Source of the DNA: Argyresthia goedartella
Taxonomy: Eukaryota; Arthropoda; Insecta; Lepidoptera; Argyresthiidae
Assembly (NCBI GenBank): GCA_949825045.1
Contig: OX463829.1
Location: 24,336,715 to 24,400,714, forward strand
DNA length: 64,000 bases
Direction: 5' to 3'
Both the position numbers and the translations under genes were made by a program. This document shows positions 45,920 to 56,573 of this stretch, in pieces. Each line of letters starts with the position of its first letter. Position 1 is the first letter of the stretch. The notes under the pieces were generated by a model. The model saw only the letters and a list, made by a program, of their open reading frames with translations. It did no database searches and was not told the origin of the DNA.

Positions 45920-46830
45920 CCACGTGACACGCGTTTACCGCGCATTTTATCACTTCTATATTACAAGTTTTAAACGTCTGGCTGTCCGTATGTATGTCTA
46001 TGTATCTGTCTGGGGCACTAGAGATATACATAGAGAGATACCAAAAAAGTCACTCTTACACTGTACACCACTTACTTTAATGTCCTTCATGGCAGTCACT
46101 TATTTTATATGTTATGGTGATAATAAATACTTTTTACTTTTCTACTGCTTTTACTCTAGCGCTCAAACGGGTGGACGGGTTTTAATGCAATTTTCTGTAA
46201 ATGGTAGTGTACTTTCCTGTGATTGTTCGATGCTATGTTTCATTAAAATCGGATCAGTGGCTCGAATGTTATCAATGAAACAAGTCAGCCAAATTAAAAG
46301 CTTTTATTTAACTTGCAACTTGCAATTTAGGTTGCATGTATGTATAGGTATGTATGTTGCATGTTCGGGTCAAATTTTATCCACTTCCCGATTTCCGATT
46401 GAGATTTTGCATGCATATGGAAATAGGATGACGATAAAATATTTTGATGAGCCGGAAGGTGGCTATGGGAACTCTTTAATAAAACGACGCAACCCTATCG
46501 ACTTTAGGCACGTTTGGTTCGTCTTGACATGTCCTTTCTCTTATATAATATTTTTATGACATGGAGCTGACATGATGGTAGAGCCGGGCGGAAAGTGGCC
46601 ATGGGAAATCTGTAACAAAACGACGCAACCCTATCGATTTTGGGCGCGTTTGATTCGTCTTAACATGTCCTTTAGCCCTATACAATGTTTACATAATATG
46701 GAGCTCCATGTCATTAAAATCAGCTGATCTGATGATGGATCTAGGAGGTTGCCATGGGAACTCTGCACTCTGTGGCCCTATCGAGTTTGAGCTTAAGATT
46801 CGTCTTGACAAATAGTTCCTTAGAGTTTTT
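45920..46830 (+). repeat. Interspersed repeat I with three internal direct repeats
   Basis: A 214-codon open frame starts here (45915-46559) but its composition (TATGTATGTCTATGTATCTG, CAATTTTCTGTAAATGGTAG) is that of an interspersed repeat and the protein has no recognisable domain, so I do not call a gene. From 46449 three imperfect direct units, each with GCCATGGGAA or GCTATGGGAA, CGCAACCCTATCGA (first two) and TTCGTCTTRACA, follow each other to 46810. Confidence 0.55.
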
Positions 46831-47283
46831 CTAATCCCTCACAGAACATTGTGGTGGCACGGAATACAAATTTACTTAATGATCACTTGATTTCACTATG
46901 TGATATCACTAATAATTGCTCTTCATAGCCTTTTAAGTGTCAAGTCACTAGAATGTCACCTTATTGAAGAACAATGACGCTGTAAATTAAATGAACAGGC
47001 TCAGAAACATTAGTACAATAACACAGCGATAACAAAAAAAAATTACTAAATTAATGTGAAAACATCATTAAAAAAGCTTTTTTCAATGGCTCTAAAAAGA
47101 AGAAAATAAACTTTAAAATGAATCAAACCCATCAATTAATTACATCACACAATTTATAAAGATATAAAAGTTTGCTGGGAGATTTACATATATGTTGGAT
47201 ATGTTGTTACTTACTTATCTAATTTACAGAATGTGTTATTAAATTGACAGAAGATTTTCGTGATATTAAATTGACAGAAGGGG
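46831..47283. other. AT-rich unassigned sequence
   Basis: Nothing recognised. Confidence 0.35.
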
Positions 47284-47480
47284 ATACCTCGTCCGTGCAA
47301 AGGTCCCGTTGCTCCAGGCGGAAAGACCCGCAGTGTGAGAGGTACGGAGTCGGGGAGAAATGATATAACGTAGCGCTAAACCACATTAAAGTTGTTTAAA
47401 AATAAACTACGCTATTTTGTCGAAAAGATTTTCAAGGAGATTTTACTAATAATTTGAATGCAATTTCGCAATGAAATAAG
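47284..47480 (+). repeat. Interspersed repeat G, copy 2
   Basis: ATACCTCGTCCGTGCAAAGG, GGCGGAAAGACCCGCAGTGT and AACTACGCTATTTTGT, collinear with 19478-19680. Confidence 0.8.
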
Positions 47481-47805
47481 CTTGTTGCCGGGGTTGTTTT
47501 AAAATTTTAATTATGGTGATACTCCAAAAATGCGCGATAAAAGCTAGTAGAAACTTGGAAAGCTATGGGCGGAAGCAACGCAATAAGCAGCAAGGCCAAA
47601 TATTTGCATGGATTGTTTGCAGTGATAATTGTTTGTTCTCAAACAAAGCTTCCGTACTTGGGGGTCGTTGCCAAATATTATGATTATTAGATATAAGAAT
47701 AAGTAAAGGGTATAAGACATGTATAGTAATACTAACAAAAAAAGTAGTGCGTAGCACCGTAAATGTGTAGAAGTAAAATACAGGAACCACATAAATAAAT
47801 AAAAA
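47481..47805. other. Unassigned sequence
   Basis: The open frame on the - strand (47544-47966) runs into repeat K and is not a gene. Confidence 0.4.
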
Positions 47806-48208
47806 CCGGTCAAGTGCGAGTCTAAATCGCGCACGAAGGGTTCCGTACCACCGTTCAATGGAAGCGATGGTGTGGAGTGAATAGTTTGGATTTTACACAG
47901 CAAAATATTGTTTACAAAGTTATTGGTGCGGTTTCTTTCACACTCCATGTACGTAACCAGGTGCATCCATAAGTTTGTATGTGGTATTGAAAGAATTGTT
48001 GTATGGGAGCCCCCTTAAATATTTCTTTTATCCTGTTATTTAGTATTTGTTGTTATAGCGGCAACATAAATACATCATCTGTGAAAATTTCAACTGTCTA
48101 ACTATCACGGTTCGTGAGATACAGCCTGGTGACAGACGGACGGACGGACAGCGGAGTCTTAGTAATAGGGTCCCGTTTGGAACCCTTTGGGTACGGAACC
48201 CTAAAAAC
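47806..48208 (+). repeat. Repeat K, near-complete copy
   Basis: Same layout as 8662-9073, with long identical stretches (AGGGTTCCGTACCACCGTTC; TGCGGTTTCTTTCACACTCC), a short GGAC repeat (48140-48151) and GGTACGGAACCCT at 48190-48202. Confidence 0.85.
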
Positions 48209-48287
48209 AGAATAAATAAATAAGAATAGGCTACATACAGCCAGGCTTGTCGGAGGACGTTTGCCTGTACCGAGTTGGCGAAGAAAC

Positions 48288-48920
48288 AAAACCGGTGAAG
48301 TAAGAGTCGGACTCACGGACGAAGGGTTCCGTACCATCGTATGGTAACGATGGTGTGGAGTGAATAGTTTGGATTTTACATTGCAAAACGTTGTTTACAA
48401 AATAATTGGTGCGGCTACTTTTATACTCCATGTACGTGGCTAGGGGCATTTATAAGTTTGTATTTGGTTTAGAAATAAATAAAAAACCTTCGCAATTCCG
48501 GGTAGTAATTTCTAATTCCCCTAATCTGTATTTTTTTCTTTGTTTTAAACTGTGTAGTTTCAAACTTAAGGGTGGGGAATGGTCATTTTTGCAATGTTTT
48601 GATGATAACTGAAGTGAAACTAAAATTAAAAAAATATATTTTTGAAAAGGTTATAAAGAGCCTTTTCAACGATATCCTACGTGACTTATTACGGTGGTTT
48701 TTCCTTCTTTTTGTCATTTTTCCACTTATTTTAGTCAATATTTTTTTTCATACCAGACTTGAATTATGTTGCGGTTATTGCAGTTGTTGCAGGATAAGTA
48801 TTTTTGGAGAATATTGCAAGACTCTATCTTTTATAGTTCCTGAGACAGACGGACGAGCGGACACGCGAGTGATCCAATAAGGGTTCCTTTTTTACCTTTT
48901 GAGGTGCGGAACCCTAAAAA
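48288..48920 (+). repeat. Repeat K variant with a different core
   Basis: The first 180 bases follow repeat K (AGGGTTCCGTACCATCGTAT; TTTGGATTTTACATTGCAAA). The 3' half is a different core ending GAGGTGCGGAACCCTAAAAA at 48901-48920, preceded by AGGGTTCC. It is either a composite or a longer subfamily. Confidence 0.7.
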
Positions 48921-49078
48921 CAATATGTCTCGCAAGTCTTTTTGTTGACTGCGCCCGCCATCTTGTGAACTCCGGAACTCACTACAGAAAATGCCTGTTA
49001 TAAAATATTCACAACGACACTTTATTGAAATTATAAATATAAATAAATAATTTATGTAAATTACTTAAAAAAACACAG

Positions 49079-49257
49079 GTTCACGCCTTGTTTCTTACAA
49101 GGCGGCAGAGGTTTGAGATCGATACCCGGCTAGGGATAAAGAAAAGAACAAAACCTCAGGTCTTGGATGTTTATATGTCTTTGATGTCGCTGTTTCTGCT
49201 TCCTACGAGACAGTGTATCCTAGTGTGGGGTCAGAAGCAATGTATATGCCTTTATAT
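49079..49257 (+). mobile_element. SINE-A, decayed copy
   Basis: The head is largely lost (GAGATCGATACCCGGCTAGG is the decayed B box). The body is GTCTTGGATGTTTATATGTC, CCTACGAGACAGTGTATCC, GTGTGGGGTCAGAAGCAATG. Confidence 0.75.
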
Positions 49258-49261
49258 AAAG

Positions 49262-49450
49262 GGAAACATTCTGCACATCAATAATACTGATTTGTACAGT
49301 AAATATACTGATTTTCACAGCAAATATAAGCTATATATATCCTTCGTATTAGGTTGAACATGTAAGAACAAGAAATTATTTAAAACTATAAAAAGTGTCT
49401 TTGCTGATTCTTTTTTGCTGTAAAAATCAGTATTTTTAATGTGCCATTAA
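49262..49450 (+). repeat. Solo arm related to the 31755-32715 inverted repeat
   Basis: TACTGATTTTCACAGCAAAT, TCCTTCGTATTAGGTTGAAC and ATAAAAAGTGTCTTTGCTGA match the right arm at 32526-32715. Confidence 0.75.
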
Positions 49451-49559
49451 ATACTAGCCATATATAAATGTACATGTTTTATATGTATTATTTAGTTTTC
49501 TTGTGTTTATGTACCACAGATAAGTTATGTATTAAAGCTATTATTTCTGTCTTTTTCAG

Positions 49560-49630
49560 ATGGCAGGCCTAGATGAAATTATCAATGACACTGTCAACGC
49601 CACTACAGTGCAGCCGAGTGAACTGTCAAA
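49560..49630 (+). CDS. moody: Moody/Tre1-type GPCR, coding exon 1
   Basis: First coding exon of a class A G-protein-coupled receptor. TTTTTCAG at 49552-49559 puts the ATG at the first base of the exon, and the donor is AAA|GTGAGT at 49630/49631. It codes for residues 1-23 plus two bases: MAGLDEIINDTVNATTVQPS and ELS, with sequons at N9 (NDT) and N13 (NAT) fitting an extracellular N-terminus. There is no signal peptide, as usual in this family. Drosophila Moody is a receptor of the surface glia that form the blood-brain barrier and signals through heterotrimeric G proteins to cortical actin and septate junctions. The same role here is inference from the sequence similarity of the later exons. 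The start on an acceptor requires a separate 5'UTR exon. The alternative name is the paralogue Tre1. Confidence 0.8.
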
Positions 49631-52189
49631 GTGAGTACACCTCGTGAATCAGTTGCTCACGTCCGAAGGAGATACTTGGTTCCTACAGCCCTTCACGTCC
49701 CCCCGGGTAGTGCTAAGGAGCAACAAATCAACACTAAAGTTTTCAGGTTCTCGAAAGAGAACCTGTCCAAATACAATGAAATCTATAAAAACACGTGACA
49801 TTGGCGGAATCAACCTAGCTGTTAGACCGCAATTAATTAAGAAACTGAATTCAGTACAACTTAAGTTACACCTGAGATCACACAGCAAAATTACATCTTA
49901 TTTTTGCATCAACGACGCATAGATAAGATATAGTGTTTTTAATTACATATGACATGACCCCCCTATAACAATGTCCACAAACGAGTGGTTACGCATCCCT
50001 TCTGTGTGAAGAAGGAATATCCAGCCACAAGCCACATCTTATTCGGTCAGATGCCAATCTATGAACCGCTTCCTCCTTAACGAGACACCTCTCAAATTCC
50101 AAAAATAATAATATCATGAAGACATCTTTTCTTCACATTTCAAAATAGATATTTGTTTTTTACCTCAAACTTGCTGAAAATTGCTATTTTTTGGGATATA
50201 AAAGGAATATTGATATAGGTCTTGCGTCAAAAAATAGGTGCACAAAATATCTTAAAACTGTGTGTTTTGAAATTTTAAAATCATCTGTGGTTTTGAAAAC
50301 ACAACATTTTCTGCGACTGATGTAACAGCCATGTTGCAGAGTGAGCTGATAAAACGTTATTTGAATATGGTTGAGTCCAAATTTTCGACCACCACGAATC
50401 GAGTTGCCAATATTACCGATAGATGCCATGCAATTCGTTTATGTTGGTTCGTTTCGTTAGTTAGTGGTCCTTCGGAATGGTACAACCCAATAGTTAGACC
50501 ATGGAACTGAAATCTTCTGTCAGATGCATTGTAAGTTAACGTTTTGTCATTGCCTGCTATTATTATACAGAATGTCCCGTTAACTCAACTTCAAGCAAGT
50601 ACCTGAATATTTGCACAGCTCTAGCAAAAATAAAAAATAAATATTTGATGATAGGATTTTTTTAAATAGTCAGCACCCTATTGCACGTTTCTGTAAATAA
50701 ATATCTATTAGTTTGCAATAAAGAATAGCGAACTAAGATTTATGAACTTCTAGTAACACCACAGAACATTATTTTTGCCACAATCTGCATATATGCTGAC
50801 GCTGACCTATCTACTGGTACTCGCTTGACATTGAGATACGCTACACCCTATGCGTATCTTTGATAACATACGTAGTTCTTAAAATCCACGCTTGCAAATG
50901 TACAGCGCAGGGAATTTGGATATAGGCACAGATTAGATAATAGTTACTTTAATAGCCTAAATATTTTTTTAAATAATACTTGGAGTGAGCTGCAAGCAAA
51001 AATATGTCTATCGCACGCACACCGAGAGTTGACCAACCGCGCGAAGTTCGTCTGCTTACATCATTGCGTACGTGCTAGGGTTGCAAAAAGATGAAAAAGT
51101 GAAATAAGTCTAAAGTAATTAAATTATTGTTATTGCCGATCAAAGATGTTTTAATTTAAAAGTGCAATTGCTTTTGTACTGACCGAAATTCTCTGTTATT
51201 AAATTTAAGGGTTGAAAATAATCTGAATCTTGCAAATATTTTTTGTAACAATTGAAACGGAAAACAAGGGCTAAGTAGAGGAAATTCAATAGAATTTAAC
51301 TAATTGTACCCACTTCCGTAAATCATGCGCTCGGGCAAGCGGCGGCGGCCCGGTGATATTGTGTTCCCACGGGGGTACGCGAGTGAGTAGGCAAATAATT
51401 CGTGACCTTGAGCGAGTGACGAGGCCCTAATATAGGCACCTAACCTGTGATCCCGTGAAAGCCGCGGTTCACAAAAAGCTTCCGCTTTGCCCCCCGGTAC
51501 AAAACAATAGAGTTCCTATCAGCTCTGAATACCTTTAGTTTACTCCTTGTTCCAGGTAAGGCACCCTTTTGGTACTTAAAGACGTTATTACTTATTGTAC
51601 CTTAGAGACTAAAGTGCTTCTGTAGTGGAAAAGCTTGCTTAGAACGAGACGGTATAAACAGTAATATCATTCTTATTACAAGAAAAGCAAGGGTTCAAAT
51701 ACAATTCAGTGTTTTGAAATGTAATAACTTATGTTTGTAGGTAGGCAGATACCTACCTATCAAGTAGAGCTGAGATTGACAATAAATTAATTAATTTCAA
51801 TGATTTGTAGGCTCGTGAAACATATACCTATTTGGCCGTGCCTCACTCATTGCATCAAAATGGTTCTGGACATTTTCAAAATCTTTTGAACAGCATTATG
51901 TGTAGGTGTACGGTGAAAATTATTTTTCCTTCTACGTGCCTAAAAATAAAGGACATACCAGGAAGACTCGTAAGAGAACCCACTCTAAATTAAACACTTT
52001 AAGTTATAATTATAAGCTATGTATCTAGACACTAAGTTGATATAGAATTGGGTCTAGGTATTTACCATTATCATTAAATATTCACGATTATGCGATTCCA
52101 AAAACGGAAAATCATATGAATCATTCAAACAGACCATCCAAAGATTTACTTGAAAGTTCTCAAACAGGTATCATCTCTCTTTATTTCAG
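49631..52189 (+). other. Intron 1 of the coding region, largely unassigned
   Basis: 2,559 bp in phase 2. Bases 51320-51490 are GC-rich (GCGGCGGCGGCCCGG and CGTGAAAGCCGCGG) and could be a second promoter. No LINE, SINE or TIR element was recognised. An open frame at 49644-49922 is unrecognised. Confidence 0.55.
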
Positions 52190-52330
52190 GTTTTCACCAG
52201 CCCTATTGACCTTCGCAGCAGTCGTCACGGGTATAATAATGGCAGTAGGTCTTTTAGGCAACCTGCTTACAGTAGTAGCTTTGCTCAAGTGCCCTAAAGT
52301 CAGAAATGTAGCAGCTGCTTTCATAATAAG
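52190..52330 (+). CDS. moody: Moody/Tre1-type GPCR, coding exon 2 (TM1)
   Basis: Acceptor TTATTTCAG|G at 52189/52190 and donor ATAAG|GTGAGT at 52330/52331. 141 bp encode residues 24-70 and two bases of 71. Transmembrane helix 1 is about residues 28-55, with the GN pair typical of class A receptors at G47-N48. The first intracellular loop LLKCPKVRNVAAAFII (about 55-70) is the part I recognise most strongly as Moody-like. The phase joins with exon 1 (AA|G giving K24) and with exon 3 (AG|T giving S71). An upstream ATG at 52116 is in frame with this exon and is discussed as a possible alternative start. Confidence 0.88.
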
Positions 52331-52651
52331 GTGAGTCAATTCAAATGGAATGGATTATGATGCTGACCTATTTATGTGGCTTGTAACAAAGTGCAACCTC
52401 GTTTTCTCATGATCGTTGTCATAATCTATGGCCGGGCTGGCCAATACTAATACATACATATAACCAAAACCCACCACCAAGAATATATCTGCCACAGGCC
52501 TACAGGTGAGGGTTTAGCCGCGCTTAAGCCTAAAGAAGCCATGGCCATAATCCGTCTTTCTTACAAAGCAGTAATTTGGTCCCCCATCCAAGTACCAACA
52601 TAACCAGTTATGCGCACCGAATAATCGTTTTCTCGCAACGATCCCGACCTA

Positions 52652-52679
52652 TACTCTATCCACCGAAACGAGTTAATAG
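52652..52679 (+). repeat. Left terminal inverted repeat of the DD82E element
   Basis: 28 bp, identical to the reverse complement of 54735-54762; TA precedes it. Confidence 0.95.
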
Positions 52680-52951
52680 GGGAAAAATGAACTGGCATGT
52701 GATTGGTCGAACAATGACGTTAAGGCTGTGTTCACAGCGCGAGTTTTTTTAGTTTGTTCGTGCGACTCGTACTGTTCAGACGTGCTCACTGTGCTAGTGC
52801 AATCTATTATTTTATTTTTTGACTCGGCTTGTTATTTGGACTCTGGATAATTTTGTTACGTGTGACCCGGCTTTGTGATTGATTGCATTCCTAAAGACTT
52901 GGCGCTTGTATAACGGACTTTTTGAGTTTACTGTCGATTTGCCTAAGTGAG

Positions 52952-54490
52952 ATGGCCGACAGTTTACATGGAGGTAACTCTGTGGAAAAAAGGCGACGAC
53001 GAGCCTTTTCCTCGACTGAAAAAACAATGATATGGAACATGTATCAATCTATGAGGAGTTCCATGGAATCCCCTTCAAACAATGACGTCATGAAAGCTGT
53101 TGCATCATCTATGGGTGTTCATTGGATGTCCATCTATAGAATTCTGAAAGAGAAAGAAACTAAAAATGTTTTAAATTCACCCAAAAAAACAAGAAAACGT
53201 ACTTTCATTGTAGACACAATCGACGACTTAACTAAATGTGCTATAAGAAGAAAAGTTCACGATTTATTTTCCCGAAATGAGATACCGACATTGGACAAAA
53301 TAATGAATTCAATAAATGAAGATGGTACTTTGGGGACATTCAAAAGATCAACACTTCATAAAATCCTTAAAATGATTGGATTTAGGTACATTAAAAGATG
53401 CAGGAACAGCTTATTGATTGATCGTGACGACATATTTTTTTGGCGGAGGAATTATTTGCGGACAATGAAAATGGCAAGAGAAGAAAAGAAAAAAATATAT
53501 TACTTGGATGAGACTTGGCTCAATGAAGGCCATACTACTACAAACGTATGGACTGATACAAATGTGAAAAATAAACGCGACGCATTCCTTGATGGCCTGA
53601 CAACTGGATTAAAAAATCCTTCCGGTAAGTTCTTTAACATAATTCCATTGTTAAAACTGTCTTTGTCATTAATGCAATTCTTTGAAAAGGTTTGAATGTA
53701 CCTGAGCGATCCTTAATTGGCGGCACTTATTGTTTGTTATGTTATCTTAAACTGTGTGAGCGTTAACTTTGTATCAGATCATTCAATACAATTTTTTATT
53801 GTTCCAGGAAAAGGAAAAAGGTTAATAATTACTCATATTGGAAGTGATGATGGATTTGTAGAAGGGGGCTTACACGTGTTCGAGTCAAAAAAGCAAGGAG
53901 ATTACCATCAAGATATGAATGCCGAAGTGTTTGAGAATTGGTTCAAAAATATTCTTGAAAAGTTACATGATAATTGTATTATTGTAATGGACAACGCTTC
54001 GTACCACTCAAGAAAAGTAGAGCAAATTCCGACTGAAAAAAATAAAAAACAAGAGATAATTAATTGGTTGAAAGAAAAACAAATCCCCTTTCAGGATGAT
54101 TTATTAAAACGAGAGCTACTGAATATCGTAAAAAATCATAAGGAGCAGTACGAGGCGCGTGTCGTAGACGAAATGGCGAAAGCTAAAAATAAAACTGTGG
54201 TACGACTTCCGCCGTATCACTGCGAATTAAATCCGATAGAGTTGATCTGGGCTCAAGTTAAAGGACATGTCGCATCCCGCAACAAAACATACAAGATGGC
54301 AGAATTAAAAATTTTATTAAACAACTCAATTCAAAATATTGACGCTGCAAAATGGAAAAAATGCATAAAACATGTCGAAGAGATAGTAGAACCGAAAATG
54401 AATGCCATGGACAGAAATGTGGAAACAATGACCGAAACATTCATAATAAACGTGGGAAGTGACAGCGACAGTAGTGATACGTCGGAATAA
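52952..54490 (+). CDS. DD82E transposase, two exons with a 183-bp intron
   Basis: Cut-and-paste transposase of about 451 residues. Exon 1 is 52952-53624 (start MADSLHGG; an upstream in-frame TTG is not a normal eukaryotic start). Exon 2 is 53808-54490. The donor TCCG|GTAAGT and acceptor TTCCAG|GAAAAGG join as NPSG-KGKR with phase kept; without splicing the first frame stops at 53695. Residues about 20-60 (AFSSTEKTMIWNMY, VMKAVASSMGVHWMSIYRIL) look like an N-terminal helix-turn-helix. The catalytic residues are D186 in YLDETW, D286 in VMDNASYHS and E369 in CELNPIELIWAQVK, with 82 residues between the second D and E. The C-terminus is acidic and serine-rich (GSDSDSSDTSE). It acts in the nucleus on the element's own ends. 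No lesion is visible. Confidence 0.92.
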
Positions 54491-54734
54491 TTTAATTAAT
54501 TGTATATGTTAAACTATTTAAATATACATAATTTTATTTTAAAACATTGTCTTAATATTTTTCTTTCTTTCTCTAAGTTCAATACAAAATACTTAAGTGG
54601 TTTTAGTGCTTACTATTGAGCGCACAAAATCATCGCATATGAACACACCTTAACTTTTTATCAGTATAGTTGACGCCCACTCACCTTTTTGTGTCCTTAT
54701 CTTTTGTAAGGGATTGTGCGACAGAGACAATGCT

Positions 54735-54762
54735 CTATTAACTCGTTTCGGTGGATAGAGTA
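54735..54762 (-). repeat. Right terminal inverted repeat of the DD82E element
   Basis: 28 bp, followed by TA at 54763-54764. It lies 64 bp upstream of receptor exon 3. Confidence 0.95.
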
Positions 54763-54826
54763 TAGTAATGTTATGTATGAGTTAGGAGAGTACTAGTTCA
54801 ACAGAATCGAATTTCCATTGTTCCAG

Positions 54827-54997
54827 TTTGTGCATAGCGGACTTCCTATTTTGCGCCATGGTGCTCCCGTTCGCCATATCAGGGTTCTGGACGCAAACCT
54901 GGTCCCATGGCGGGGTTTTGTGCGTCATTGTGCCGTTCCTGCGATACGGGAATGTCGGTGTATCGCTGCTCAGTATTGCACTCATCACTTTGAACAG
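54827..54997 (+). CDS. moody: Moody/Tre1-type GPCR, coding exon 3 (TM2-TM3)
   Basis: Acceptor TTGTTCCAG|T and donor AACAG|GTAAGA at 54997/54998. 171 bp encode residues 71-127 and two bases of 128. SLCIADFLFC starts TM2 with the conserved D76. W91 lies in the first extracellular loop. C103 (VLCVIVPF) is the disulfide cysteine at the top of TM3. GNVGVSLLSIALITLN forms TM3, ending in N127-R128-Y129 across the splice. NRY replaces the common DRY motif, as is typical of the Moody/Tre1 group. TM2, loop and TM3 lengths are normal and there is no lesion. Confidence 0.9.
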
Positions 54998-55978
54998 GTA
55001 AGAATTACTTCACTAATCACATACTTAAGTGTCTTTCTAACTCTGCATATATCACAAAAAAGAACGTGATAGAAGGATATGTATTATCTTAGTGAATTAA
55101 TCAATACAGAAACCGGCCCAAAGGCTGTTAGGATTAATACATTGCACACCTCTGTACATTTCCCGTCACGTATAGAGAACGCTGGCTTCGATACATTTTG
55201 CATATAATCCAGCGTTATTTTTACACGAAGTGAACTTCACATACCTATAAGTGTGTAGATAATATATAAACAGGTTGTTTTTGAATAATTGCCGAAATTT
55301 TCATGGATGTCTACCTAGTGTCGCGCTTTCGTGTAGTTAGATCTTCTTGTTTAATGTAAAGATAAGGTCTGTGTTAGCAAATCACATGCTCTTGTGCTAC
55401 TGTTACTCCTGACAGTAAACTCATCTATCACCCGTTCATTTCCTCCCTATTAGAACGTACAAGCTTATAAATATTTATCCCGATCCACATCTGACTGACT
55501 GAGGCAAGATAATCATACCATACCTATAACAATATTAACAAGAATAAGTTCTTATTCCCGAAGTTGGGTAGCCGGATAAAGGCTCAGCCCTGATTTCATC
55601 TTGATTGATTATTTCATTGAGTGGAAAACTATTTCCCTAGTTTCTCTATTGTGCTGGGAGGCATTGAATCAATCTCGCCCCATATTTTGTTGGCACTTGA
55701 GATAGATACTCGAGCGTACAGTCGAGTGATATAGTTTTTACAATATTTCTGTTTGGTATATCTACCTACCAGGTTGCAGAGAGCAGACAGATATTTATCG
55801 CTAAAGAGGAAAATAACGTGTTTGACCATATTCAGGAAAAATTGTATTTGTGGCTTATTGTAAAAGTTAGATACGTGGCTCGCTACCTACTGCAATAACA
55901 TTCATTAGAATGTCCCAATCTTTATATTCTTAGGATTGTTATGGAATCCCAAAAAATTTCAATATCACTTAAGGGGAA
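54998..55978 (+). other. Intron 3, 5' part, unassigned
   Basis: Intronic sequence before the BEL/Pao insertion. I recognise no repeat copy or coding sequence. Confidence 0.5.
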
Positions 55979-56482
55979 TGTTCAGGCCTCTCGGCACCCA
56001 ATGACCTCGCAGGGGCCCATAGCTACGAGGTAGCGTAGCGATCGGATGCCAAGAAGCAAGAACGTCGGCGATTCACCGAGCTAAAGTAAATAGATTCTAT
56101 CTGACCTGGTCTGTGCTTCGTTCCCGTCAAACTCCTGTCTCTCTGCAAGGCCTGGGTGCACCCTAGGCTCTTCTTGGTAGACAGGTTCTTCAGCCAACCA
56201 GGTGTGGCTGGCAGGCCAGCTTCGACGCGCACATACGCGTGAATGCGAACTTTATCTGGTTCGGTGAACCACAATACACTCAGCTAAATAGACAATCCTG
56301 AGGGGAGCCCGAATACAATTCCAGATGGCTTACGATTTAATTTCAATGCCCTATACCAATACGCGTCACATTGCGGGGGCTTTTCGTCTGTCAGTTGTCA
56401 AAAACTGCTCGGTTGGCAGCTCCGTCAAATTCAAAATGGCCGTTCCGAAACCATCGATCGAGTATCGATTCTGAATCGAACA
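55979..56482 (-). repeat. BEL/Pao 3' LTR
   Basis: 504 bp; no difference from 60396-60899 seen by eye. The adjacent internal bases 56483-56500 read on the - strand as a short G-rich tract, a weak polypurine-tract candidate. Confidence 0.95.
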
Positions 56483-56573
56483 ATCACCCGCCCGGACAGG
56501 CACCCACCTGTCCCTTAATCTACGGGCAGCCGAGACAACGTTGCTACCGCTCGTTTTAGTACCGAGCCTCCTA

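Larger units (their letters stand above)
52652..54762 (+). mobile_element. Complete DD82E transposon (Tc1/mariner relative) in receptor intron 2
   Basis: 2,111-bp DNA transposon. Inverted ends of 28 bp (52652-52679 and 54735-54762) are identical; they start TACTCTATCCACCGAAACG. TA duplications lie at 52650-52651 and 54763-54764. Subterminal bases TTAAGGCTGTGTTCA (52721-52735) are partly mirrored near 54643-54654. It carries one spliced transposase gene in the same orientation as the host gene. Identical ends and an unbroken spliced frame suggest recent activity. The D-D-(82)-E spacing fits the group I remember as Sailor within IS630/Tc1/mariner; the name needs a database search. Confidence 0.93.

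Noticed and set aside
45915..46559. 214-codon protein gene on the + strand
   Set aside because: No domain, no splice or promoter context, composition of an interspersed repeat, and its end overlaps a decaying direct-repeat unit.
47544..47966. 140-codon membrane-like protein on the - strand
   Set aside because: Half of it is antisense repeat K, which recurs at 8662-9073; hydrophobicity comes from T-rich composition.
52922..52951. Upstream start at 52922 for the transposase
   Set aside because: That codon is TTG; the first ATG in frame is 52952, and the protein family part begins after it.
56023..56274. 83-codon frame found identically at 60440-60691
   Set aside because: Identical because both lie inside the LTRs; no evidence of an LTR-encoded protein.
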